Source of the DNA: an uncultured Oscillospiraceae bacterium | GTDB lineage: Bacteria; Bacillota; Clostridia; Oscillospirales; Acutalibacteraceae | Direction of reading: 5' to 3' | DNA: 64,000 bases | NCBI GenBank assembly: GCA_900549825.1 | Contig: URQB01000004.1 | Location: 91,784 to 155,783 of the forward strand | Shown here: piece by piece, positions 33,438 to 40,786 of the stretch | How the letters are laid out: every line of letters starts with the position of its first letter | Numbering within the stretch: the stretch's first letter is position 1 | Notes under the pieces: model-generated | What the model was told of the DNA's origin: nothing | Databases searched by the model: none | Seen by the model: only the letters and a program-made list of their open reading frames with translations | Translations under genes and position numbers: made by a program

Positions 33438-34327
33438 AGATCCTCCCGATAGATCGCCTCCTGCTTCTCCAGCAGGATCGCGGGATAATAGGAGAGCTTT
33501 GCCTTGCGCAGGCCTTCCTCGCCCATATCCTCCTCCCGGTTGACAAAGGCGTAGCCTCCCAGTGCATTCGCCGCAAACTCCCGGTTGATGACCGGATATG
33601 CGCCGCGCACATCGGCAAAGGCCTTTTCAATATGAGTGCAGAAGGTATTGTCCGTCAACTGCTCGCCTAGCGTATAGGCGACGACCCTGCCATCCGCGCG
33701 GATCAGCCCGCCGGTAAAGCCCAGCTCAAAATAGTGGTCAAACGCCCGGTGGATGGCGGCGAGCTCCTCGCTGATCCCTTCCGGATTCCTGATCAGGTTC
33801 TCCCGCTCCCACTCGGCGTTCATACGCATACAGTCGTCGATATTGGCCGTCGTGATCGGCTCATAGCGCCAGTCGAATGTTTTCTGAAAATAAGCGATGT
33901 GATTGCGCTTGCCATGGTATTTCCGCCCGGAAAGGGCGATCAGATCCTGTGTATTGTAAATATAATCAAAGCCGTCGCGATAAGGCCGGTATGCAAAAGC
34001 GCCGGGCATGATCTCCTCCAGAGCCGCCTGATTTTCCTTCGTCACGCCACGCAGCCGGAAGGGATGCCCGCTCTCATGCGCGTCATCCAGCATAGCCTGC
34101 ATGACCTTTCTAAGCTCCCCGCGCCCGGCTGGGAATATATAGGACGGCCTGGAGCCGGTGCTTTTTGAGACGAAGAAATCGTTAAAACGCGTAATTTTAC
34201 TGCCGTAAACCGGATTCCAGATATAAAGGTTCCCAAAGGTGTATTCGCAGCCCTGAAACTGAGCGTAGGAAAACAATTCCCTTACCCAATTTTTATCCTC
34301 CAGACGGGGAGACTGGAACGTCAGCAT
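33434..34327 (-). CDS. DUF2156 (phosphatidylglycerol lysyltransferase-like domain) protein
   Basis: 297 residues, soluble, of the DUF2156 type: two GNAT-like halves related to the C-terminal domain of MprF, without its membrane part. Stretches supporting this are DFFVSKSTG, KYHGKRNHIAYFQKTF near 155, EYTFGNLYIW near 20 and YPVINREFAANAL near 262. ATG at 34327 follows AGGAGA and overlaps the tmk stop. Substrate unknown; could be an aminoacyl- or acyl-transferase. Confidence 0.82.
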   Translation of the reverse strand: MLTFQSPRLEDKNWVRELFSYAQFQGCEYTFGNLYIWNPVYGSKITRFNDFFVSKSTGSRPSYIFPAGRGELRKVMQAMLDDAHESGHPFRLRGVTKENQAALEEIMPGAFAYRPYRDGFDYIYNTQDLIALSGRKYHGKRNHIAYFQKTFDWRYEPITTANIDDCMRMNAEWERENLIRNPEGISEELAAIHRAFDHYFELGFTGGLIRADGRVVAYTLGEQLTDNTFCTHIEKAFADVRGAYPVINREFAANALGGYAFVNREEDMGEEGLRKAKLSYYPAILLEKQEAIYREDL

Positions 34328-34995
34328 GATAGCATCTCCTTTTCCACACAAGAGAAAATTTGCCTTGCCACTTCCGTCTCCTCCAGAGGCTCGCCCGCAC
34401 GGGCACAATCGATCCTGCAAAAATGCAGCCTTTCACAGGCGTACAGCGCCGCCTCGCGGCAGGCCTGCAGGTAGCCAATATTCCCCTCATGCATATCTTT
34501 CTTCTGTTCATCGCCCGCATAACGGTGCGACAAAAGCCGCTGCGATACCTCCACGGGCATATCCAGATAGAGCACCAGATCGGGAGCTGGAATCCCCATC
34601 TTCCCATATTCAAAATCCCGCAGCCAGGCAAGATATTCGTCCCACTGCGCCCGGGGCAGCTTTACCATCTGATAAAGCACATTGGAGGTGGTATAGCGAT
34701 CCGCAAGGATCAGCTTACCTGCCTCGTAATCCGCCTTCCAATGGCGCTTGAAGCTCGCAAAACGATCCACCGCGTAGAAAGCGGACGCCGCGTAGGCGTT
34801 CACGTCCCCCGGCTCGCTCCCAAACGCCCCGTTGAGATACATTTGCACCAGGGCGCTCGAAGGGTCGTCATAATCGGGCAGTTTGATCTGGCGCAGGGAG
34901 ATCTCTGCCCGCTCGAGTGCAGCCCGCAGAAGCGCGACCTGCGTTGTCTTCCCGCAGCCGTCCAGCCCCTCTACCACCAATAGTTTTCCTGACAT
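34321..34995 (-). CDS. thymidylate kinase-like protein
   Basis: 224 residues with P-loop EGLDGCGKTTQ near 9-19, the DR-type motif ADRYTTSN near 97 and dTMP-kinase-like LYLDMPVEVSQRL near 142. Close to dTMP kinase, but the lid region and insert (NGAFGSEPGDVNAYAASAFY) resemble the divergent clostridial group, so other deoxynucleoside monophosphates are possible. ATG at 34995 with GAAGGATG upstream. First gene of the operon ending at 27808, close to a ThyX gene. Confidence 0.82.
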   Translation of the reverse strand: MSGKLLVVEGLDGCGKTTQVALLRAALERAEISLRQIKLPDYDDPSSALVQMYLNGAFGSEPGDVNAYAASAFYAVDRFASFKRHWKADYEAGKLILADRYTTSNVLYQMVKLPRAQWDEYLAWLRDFEYGKMGIPAPDLVLYLDMPVEVSQRLLSHRYAGDEQKKDMHEGNIGYLQACREAALYACERLHFCRIDCARAGEPLEETEVARQIFSCVEKEMLSC

Positions 34996-35064
34996 GCCAT
35001 CATCCTTCAAGATTATTTCAATCCATTTATCCGCAAAGAAAACATGATATCTGACAGCCTGATC

Positions 35065-35084
35065 CCTCCCGCAAAAGCGGGAGG
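35065..35084. terminator. hairpin downstream of the cupin gene
   Basis: Perfect 8-bp stem CCTCCCGC/GCGGGAGG with an AAAA loop, 69 bases after the cupin stop. No U-run follows on either strand, so its termination role is uncertain. Confidence 0.35.
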
Positions 35085-35152
35085 ATGCACAAGCATGGGA
35101 ATGATTATACCAAATTTCGCCTCAGAATTCAAATCCCAGTCTTCTTATATGA

Positions 35153-35503
35153 TCAATAGGTCAGGATCACCGCATGCAAAACGAGCAATTCATCCGCCGT
35201 CCGGTTTGCAATCGAATGCTTCTGGCCGCCCAGGCAGATACAGGCGTCGCCCGGATGCAGCGTCGTCTCCGTGCCATTGTCATCATATGTCGCGGTTCCC
35301 TGTATGATATAGAAGACCTCCTCTTCGTTTTCATGCACATGCTCGCCGATCGAGCAGCCGGGCTCCAGCGTGATCGTCGCAATCATCCGGGATTTCCCGT
35401 GATATTCGCCCGCCTCCAGAAGGTTGGTCACGACTGCCTGTCCATCGCCGCCGCGCATCTGCGGCTTTATGGTACGATTCATCTCAGCAGCACGTTTGAT
35501 CAT
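35153..35503 (-). CDS. small cupin-domain protein
   Basis: 116 residues, single cupin barrel: motif 1 GEHVHENEEEVFYIIQG near 53-69 (two His and a Glu) and motif 2 HPGDACICLGGQKHSI near 82-97, so metal binding is expected. Function of these one-domain cupins is not known. GAGGAG precedes the ATG. Divergent from thyX. Confidence 0.88.
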   Translation of the reverse strand: MIKRAAEMNRTIKPQMRGGDGQAVVTNLLEAGEYHGKSRMIATITLEPGCSIGEHVHENEEEVFYIIQGTATYDDNGTETTLHPGDACICLGGQKHSIANRTADELLVLHAVILTY

Positions 35504-35542
35504 AATAGAATTCTCCTCTCAGTATGCTTTTATTTCCTGTCT

Positions 35543-35570
35543 ATTATACCATTCGTTCTCTGTTTGACAA
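35543..35570 (-). promoter_or_regulatory. promoter of the cupin gene
   Basis: Minus-strand TTGTCA (35570-35565), 16-bp spacer, TATAAT (35548-35543). Confidence 0.65.
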
Positions 35571-35592
35571 TATCCGCAGCGCATTTCTTCAA

Positions 35593-35621
35593 TTGCATGG
35601 ATCATCAAAGTATGATAGAAT
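35593..35621 (+). promoter_or_regulatory. promoter of thyX
   Basis: TTGCAT (35593-35598), 17-bp spacer, TAGAAT (35616-35621); 35 bases before the start codon, with AGGAGG between. Confidence 0.55.
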
Positions 35622-35656
35622 AAATCAGATTTACACTTCACAGGAGGATACCTTTT

Positions 35657-37078
35657 ATGGAAAACAAGCAGCCGCAAGTCGTAATCCTCAGCATGACGAG
35701 GGATGGAGAAAAGCTGTGCGCCGCCGGAGGACGCATCTCGACGCAGCCCGGCGATGCGATTGAAATATGGAACAACTCGCAGGATGAAGAAAAAAACAGC
35801 CGCCTGATCCAGAAAGTCACGCGCTCCGGCCACAACTCCGTGGTGGAGCACGCCTGCTTCCACCTTGCATTTCAGAATGTATCCGTCATGGCGGAGCAGT
35901 TCATGATTGAATTCCGGCTCGCGTCCTTCACTGTGAAATCCCGCCGTTATGTAGATTTCAGTTCTGCGGGCTATTATCTGCCGGAGGGCCTGGACAAAAC
36001 GCTTGAGGAAGCCTATACGGCGCACATGGAATCCCTGTTTGCCGATTATCAATATCTGGTTGAGCATGACGTTCCAAAGGAGGATGCGCGATTCGTCCTC
36101 CCCTATTGCTTCTGCAGCAATTTTTATTGCACGCTCAACGGCCGCGAGCTGCTGCACGTATTAACCGCAATGCTTTACGGGCGCGGCAGGCGCTTCCCGG
36201 AGCTTGTGCTGCTCGGCAACCAGCTTCTGGAACAGGCCCGGGAAATCGCGCCGGGGATTTTCGCAGCACTCGACGACGTGCAGGAGCCGGTACCGGACAC
36301 GCCGGAGCTCCGCGGAATGACCGGCCTGCCCGAGGATGCACAGGTCATGCCGCACGGCTATCGATTTGCCGAGCTTCTGGCGGCTACGCCGGAGGCCGCG
36401 AAATGCGTTGCGCGCACGGCGCTGATCGAAGGGACGCAGCTTCCCGGCGATGAAATCGACAGGGTCCTCTTCGATGCGGAAACCCGCGCCGAGATCATCC
36501 GCCGGGTCATCACCTGCTCACGCCCGCGCGCGCTGGAAAACATCAGCTTTACCTTCCGGTTCAACGGGGTATCCCTCCCCTGCATCACGCATATTGTGCG
36601 CCACCGCATGCAGTCCGTGATGATCCCGGCCCTGATGCAGACAGACCGTACCCATAAGATCATTCCCCCCTCCATCCGAAGGGAAACAGAATGCCTCGCG
36701 CGCTATGAAGCCGCTTTCCGCCGCAACGCAGCTCTATATCAAAAGCTGCGCGGCGAAGGGGTGCCGGAAGAGACGCTCGTCTATTTCCTGCTCAGCGGCA
36801 ACACGCTCGATGTGGTCACCACAATGAACGCGCGCGAGCTGCTTTTATTCCTGCGCCTGCGCACCTGCAACCGCGCACAATGGGAGATCCGCATCTATGC
36901 AGATGAAATGCTCCGCCTGCTGCGGGAAAAGGAGCCTGAAATCTTTCAGTTTTTCGGCCCGAGCTGCTTTGTAACCGGGAAATGCCCGGAAGGGCGCTTA
37001 AGCTGCGGGAAAATGCAGGAAGTGCGGGAGAAATATCAAATGGCGGAAAATGAAAAAAAGCCGGTTGAAAACGCCTGA
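35657..37078 (+). CDS. thyX: double-length FAD-dependent thymidylate synthase (ThyX-ThyX)
   Basis: ThyX makes dTMP from dUMP with FAD and methylene-THF. This protein has 473 residues, about twice the usual 220, and reads as two ThyX-like halves. Half 1 (about 1-205) has GHNSVVEH (58-65) and EFRLASFTVKSRRY (85-98); half 2 (about 235-450) has RHRMQS (315-320) and the C-terminal ThyX stretch RELLLFLRLRTCNRAQWEIR. The family signature RHRxxSxNExSxRY is thus shared out: half 1 keeps SxRY, half 2 keeps RHR. AGGAGG lies before the ATG. A dTMP-kinase-like gene lies nearby on the other strand. Confidence 0.88.
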   Translation: MENKQPQVVILSMTRDGEKLCAAGGRISTQPGDAIEIWNNSQDEEKNSRLIQKVTRSGHNSVVEHACFHLAFQNVSVMAEQFMIEFRLASFTVKSRRYVDFSSAGYYLPEGLDKTLEEAYTAHMESLFADYQYLVEHDVPKEDARFVLPYCFCSNFYCTLNGRELLHVLTAMLYGRGRRFPELVLLGNQLLEQAREIAPGIFAALDDVQEPVPDTPELRGMTGLPEDAQVMPHGYRFAELLAATPEAAKCVARTALIEGTQLPGDEIDRVLFDAETRAEIIRRVITCSRPRALENISFTFRFNGVSLPCITHIVRHRMQSVMIPALMQTDRTHKIIPPSIRRETECLARYEAAFRRNAALYQKLRGEGVPEETLVYFLLSGNTLDVVTTMNARELLLFLRLRTCNRAQWEIRIYADEMLRLLREKEPEIFQFFGPSCFVTGKCPEGRLSCGKMQEVREKYQMAENEKKPVENA

Positions 37079-37102
37079 TGAAGCACGCACAACCAGCTTT
37101 TT
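37055..37102 (+). terminator. probable thyX terminator overlapping its 3' end
   Basis: AAAAAGCCGGTTG (37055-37067) pairs with CAACCAGCTTTTT (37090-37102) with one mismatch; the U-run is part of the stem and the left arm lies in the last thyX codons. Confidence 0.5.
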
Positions 37103-37151
37103 CAGAAAAGGAACGAATTGGGATCCGGAGGATGGTCGGCTGCCTTTACCG

Positions 37152-37445
37152 CTAGTCAAACAGGCCGTCAAAACAGCCCTTTTTCCGCCTGCGAGGCTCC
37201 GGTACGGGCCGGTCGAAGCAGACCAGAATCGTCTCTTCGCCGATCACCTGAATATCCTTCCACGGGATGCAGATATCGTTATCCCGCCCGCCAAAGCCGC
37301 ACCACCGTGCACGGCCGTATACAATGATCGCGCAAAGCTGCCCCGTGCAGGTATCGATCTCCACATCGCAGACGTTTCCCAAGCGGCAGCCGTCTTTTAC
37401 GCAGATCACCTCTTTCGCCCGTAGATCCGTAATCCGGCAATTCAT
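37152..37445 (-). CDS. YlmC/YmxH-family PRC-barrel protein
   Basis: 97 residues with a PRC-barrel: MNCRITDLRAKEVICVKDGC, RLGNVCDVEID, and ICIPWKDIQVIGEETILV. Such proteins are widespread in spore formers and linked to sporulation, but their role is unclear. The C-terminus is basic (RRRKK). GGGAGGTGAT precedes the ATG at 37445. Convergent with thyX. Confidence 0.87.
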   Translation of the reverse strand: MNCRITDLRAKEVICVKDGCRLGNVCDVEIDTCTGQLCAIIVYGRARWCGFGGRDNDICIPWKDIQVIGEETILVCFDRPVPEPRRRKKGCFDGLFD

Positions 37446-37558
37446 ACGGCGCATCACCTCCCTTTATGAAGTATATTCAGCCCTGTGGCCGGGAAGAAGC
37501 AAAAAGAAAACAAAAGCTCGGGCAATCCGTTTCAAAAATTGATCAGGAGGCGTTTCTT

Positions 37559-38518
37559 TTGAAAATCGTTGTTCTGGATGGATATACTACCAATCCCGGA
37601 GATTTGGATTGGGGCTTTTTAAAGCAATTCGGGGAATACACGGTTTATGATCGCACGCCCCGCGCCCTTACGGTAGAGCGGGCAAAAGACGCGGAGATCG
37701 TCGTGACAAACAAGGTAGTGCTCGACCGGGAGATTCTGGAGCAACTCCCGAAGTGCCGGTTTATCGAGCTGCTTTCCACCGGCTATAATGTGATCGACTG
37801 CGGCTATGCGAGAGAACGCGGCATTCCGGTATCCAACATCCCGGCCTACAGCACCGATGCGGTAGCTCAGCTTGTATTTGCGTTTATCCTTGCGTTTAGC
37901 AACAGGGTATCTACCCATAATGAGGCCGTCCATGCAGGCGAATGGAACAGTTGCCCGGACTTTTGCTTCTGGAAAACCAATCTGACTGAGCTCACAGGGA
38001 AAACGCTCGGCATCGTCGGCTTTGGCAGGATCGGCCGCAGGGTAGCGGAGATTGCCTCTGCCTTCGGCATGCGTGTGCTCGCCTGCACACCGCACCCGAA
38101 GGATGTAAAAATGGGAGATGGCTTCTCCTGGGCCTCCATGGACCAGCTGCTTGCAGAATCTGATTTTGTTACGCTCCACTGCCCGCTTACCGCGCAGACA
38201 GAGCGTATGGTAAACCAGGCATTCCTGAAAAAAATGAAACCCTCCGCCTATCTCATCAACACCTCCCGCGGCCCCGTGATCGACGAAGCCGCCCTGGCGC
38301 GGGCGCTCAATGACGGAAACTTGGCAGGCGCGGGTGTGGACGTTCTCTCCACAGAGCCGCCGAAAGTCGATAACCCATTGCTTGCCGCGAAAAACTGCCT
38401 GATTACGCCGCATATCGCCTGGGCGGGTTACGAAACGCGCGGCCGCCTGCTGCAAATCTGTGAGGATAATCTGAAAGCCTTCTGCGCAGGTGCTCCAATA
38501 CATATCGTAAATCCCTGA
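37559..38518 (+). CDS. D-2-hydroxyacid dehydrogenase
   Basis: NAD-dependent reductase of 2-keto acids, close to glycerate/hydroxypyruvate dehydrogenases. 319 residues: substrate domain 1-98, NAD site GFGRIG (154-159), and catalytic R237, E266 and H285 in NTSRGPV, TEPP and TPHIAW. TTG start at 37559 with AGGAGG nine bases before; the open frame continues 31 codons upstream but without a ribosome site. Exact substrate not determinable. Confidence 0.92.
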   Translation: MKIVVLDGYTTNPGDLDWGFLKQFGEYTVYDRTPRALTVERAKDAEIVVTNKVVLDREILEQLPKCRFIELLSTGYNVIDCGYARERGIPVSNIPAYSTDAVAQLVFAFILAFSNRVSTHNEAVHAGEWNSCPDFCFWKTNLTELTGKTLGIVGFGRIGRRVAEIASAFGMRVLACTPHPKDVKMGDGFSWASMDQLLAESDFVTLHCPLTAQTERMVNQAFLKKMKPSAYLINTSRGPVIDEAALARALNDGNLAGAGVDVLSTEPPKVDNPLLAAKNCLITPHIAWAGYETRGRLLQICEDNLKAFCAGAPIHIVNP

Positions 38519-38615
38519 TCTACTGGCTTTCCGGTGATTTAAAGCGGCTGTTTTTGTGCGGTTTCCATGTATTTTTTATTTCCTATCACAAATAATTGTA
38601 TGATATTGGGATTAT

Positions 38616-38643
38616 TTGACATTTGAATAAAATCTGTTATAAT
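38616..38643 (+). promoter_or_regulatory. promoter of the ricin-lectin gene
   Basis: Consensus TTGACA (38616-38621), 16-bp spacer, TATAAT (38638-38643). The strongest promoter in the window by match. Confidence 0.85.
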
Positions 38644-38677
38644 AAAAGCTGTTCAGTCACTGTGCTGAATGGCTTTT
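38644..38677 (+). terminator. leader terminator between promoter and ricin-lectin gene
   Basis: Stem GCTGTTCAG (38648-38656)/CTGAATGGC (38665-38673) extended by AAAA/TTTT and followed by CTGTTTTC. It starts about where transcription should begin, so it either attenuates the gene or protects the 5' end of its mRNA. Confidence 0.6.
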
Positions 38678-38730
38678 CTGTTTTCTCATTGGAAATGACC
38701 GCCTAAAATCGATGAAAAGGAGCGTTTCAC

Positions 38731-39438
38731 ATGGCAGATAAAACGACAAAAAGGGGTCCGTTCGACTGCGCCGCCTTTTATACAATCACCTCCAAGCTCA
38801 GCGGCAAGGCTGTTACGGCATGCGGGGATACGGAGGTACGCATGTTCACCCTGACGGGTGAGGATAATCAGCAATGGAAGCTGGCTCAAGCGGATTCCGG
38901 CGCGTACCGGCTAATCTCCAAAGCAACCGGCAAAGCGTTGGATATCATTCTGGCAGGCGAAAACGACGGCGCACAGCTGCATCAGTGGGAGGATATCTCC
39001 GCGCCTACCCAAAGCTGGCGGTTTGAGCAAACGCAGGATGGCAGCTATAAGCTCAAATCCTCCGTATCCGGCAAATGTCTCGACATCGTCGACATCTCTG
39101 CGCTGGACGATGCGCGTTTGCAGATCTGGGAGGATCTCGACGGTGAAAATCAAAAATGGGCGCTGAATGCTCTGCCCGCGACAAAGCCGGCGAGGAATCC
39201 GCGCACGCCGAAGAAGGAAAGCGCAGCAAAAACGAACCCCGCCGCAACCGGGGAAACGAAAAAAGAACTGAAATCAATGGCCAGCAAACCGGCCGCCGCA
39301 AAGCCGAAGACCACCAAAGCTGCAGCGGCAAAAGAGACGAAAGAAGAGGCTCCGGCCACCGCAACCGAGCCCGCCGCCAAAAAGACGCCATCCAGAACGG
39401 CATCAAAGGCAGCCCCATCCAAAAAAACACAGAAATAA
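38731..39438 (+). CDS. ricin-B-lectin domain protein with histone-H1-like Lys/Ala tail
   Basis: 235 residues. Residues 12-147 form one beta-trefoil of the ricin-B type with three QxW repeats (QQW 47-49, QSW 94-96, QKW 141-143). From about 150 the chain becomes low complexity, rich in Lys, Ala, Pro and Thr (KPARNPRTPKKESAAK, then AAAKPKTTKAAAAKETK), like histone H1 or bacterial H1-like tails. No signal peptide or membrane helix, so intracellular. AAAGGAG precedes the ATG. It stands alone behind a strong promoter and a leader hairpin. Sugar and nucleic-acid binding are both inferred. Confidence 0.85.
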   Translation: MADKTTKRGPFDCAAFYTITSKLSGKAVTACGDTEVRMFTLTGEDNQQWKLAQADSGAYRLISKATGKALDIILAGENDGAQLHQWEDISAPTQSWRFEQTQDGSYKLKSSVSGKCLDIVDISALDDARLQIWEDLDGENQKWALNALPATKPARNPRTPKKESAAKTNPAATGETKKELKSMASKPAAAKPKTTKAAAAKETKEEAPATATEPAAKKTPSRTASKAAPSKKTQK

Positions 39439-39466
39439 ATTGCCTATCAAAGCCACCTATGAAGAA

Positions 39467-39499
39467 GGCCTGCTGCTATTTTTGCAGCAGGCCCTTTTT
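39467..39499 (+). terminator. terminator of the ricin-lectin gene
   Basis: Perfect 10-bp stem GGCCTGCTGC/GCAGCAGGCC with a U-rich loop, followed by CTTTTT. It may also serve the converging ABC permease gene. Confidence 0.88.
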
Positions 39500-39524
39500 A
39501 AGGATTCTGAATGCTTTTCTTCTG

Positions 39525-40769
39525 TCAATCCCTGCGCAGCGCCTCGATCGGCGGCATCTTTGCCGCCTTACGGGCGGGATATATGCCAAAAAAGATACCA
39601 ATTGCGCTTGAGAACCCAACCGAGATCAAAATGGTGCTGAACTTCACGCTCATGGGGATATCCATGATATAGGAAACGACTCCGGCCCCGGTGATGCCCA
39701 AAATCATTCCAATCATTCCGCCGATCAGGCACAGGATCACCGATTCGGTCAGAAACTGGAAGAGGATCGTTCGCGTTCGCGCGCCGAGCGCTTTGCGGAT
39801 GCCGATCTCCCGCGTTCGCTCGCTGACGGAGACATACATGATATTCATCACGCCGATGCCGCCAACAACCAGAGAGATGGCGCTGACCGCCGCGATAAAC
39901 GTGGTAAATACATTGATGACCTTGTCAAGCAGCTCGATATAGGTGGCCATGTTCGTCAACGTATAGACCTCACGGTCAAAATTATTGTGACGCGCCTGAA
40001 GAATATTCTTCGCCGCGTTGCCTGCGGCGTCAAGCTGGTTTTCATCCTTGGCGGAAAGATAGACCATGTTATAACGGCCTGTCGATCCCATCAGAGACGC
40101 CACCACCGGCGCCGGCGCAACAACATAGCACATATTGCCCATGGTGTTGCTCATCTGCGACATCTGCTCCATCATCGTCTCGCTGTCCATCCCGCCCATC
40201 ATGGCGGAAACGTCCATCACACCGATGATCCGCAGTCTGACAGTCTTATCGCTGACCGTTACCTCGATATATTCGCCGACGACGTTTTCATAGCCGTACA
40301 AACTTTTCGCACTCATGCCGTCGATGACGCACACATTGCGCGCCGCAGTATACTCTTCCTCGGTAAACATTCGCCCATAGCTTGCAGACAGCTTCGAAAT
40401 CTGCTCCATATCAGGGGAGCAGCCTACGGGGAAACACATGCCGCTTTCACTCCCGGCGCGGAAAGTCCCCATGCCGAGCATAAAGGGAGAGACATAGTCG
40501 ATACTGTCCTGCCCTTTCATCGCCTTGAGGTCATCGTCTGTAATATAGTCACTGGCAGAAGTGTTTTTCTGATTGACCTGAATGGTGATCGCGCTCTGGC
40601 CCATATCCTGAATCATTCCCACGATATAGTCCCGCCCGCCGTTGCCGACCGTGATGATCGCAATGACGGAGGCGACGCCGATGATGATACCGAGCATCGT
40701 GAGCAGGGACCGCAGGAGATTGGTGCGGATGCTGAAAATCGCGATCCGGATATTTTCCTTGATATTCAA
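39525..40769 (-). CDS. MacB-type ABC transporter permease (no ATPase domain)
   Basis: 414 residues: first helix about 18-40 (TMLGIIIGVASVIAIITVG), a MacB-PCD extracytoplasmic domain (45-285), then three C-terminal helices with the FtsX/MacB core (GGIGVMNIMYVSVSERTREI, GIRKALGA). Around 195-212 is a Met-rich loop (GGMDSETMMEQMSQMSNTMG). It starts 17 bases after the adaptor gene, with which it must work. The ATPase usually found between these two is absent. Confidence 0.9.
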   Translation of the reverse strand: MNIKENIRIAIFSIRTNLLRSLLTMLGIIIGVASVIAIITVGNGGRDYIVGMIQDMGQSAITIQVNQKNTSASDYITDDDLKAMKGQDSIDYVSPFMLGMGTFRAGSESGMCFPVGCSPDMEQISKLSASYGRMFTEEEYTAARNVCVIDGMSAKSLYGYENVVGEYIEVTVSDKTVRLRIIGVMDVSAMMGGMDSETMMEQMSQMSNTMGNMCYVVAPAPVVASLMGSTGRYNMVYLSAKDENQLDAAGNAAKNILQARHNNFDREVYTLTNMATYIELLDKVINVFTTFIAAVSAISLVVGGIGVMNIMYVSVSERTREIGIRKALGARTRTILFQFLTESVILCLIGGMIGMILGITGAGVVSYIMDIPMSVKFSTILISVGFSSAIGIFFGIYPARKAAKMPPIEALRRD

Positions 40770-40786
40770 AGCCTACCGCCTCCGCG

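Noticed and set aside
35543..35570. Plus-strand promoter with TTGACA at 35564-35569 for thyX
   Set aside because: No -10 box at 16-18 bp; the TTGCAT/TAGAAT pair at 35593-35621 fits better, and the same bases serve the minus-strand cupin promoter.
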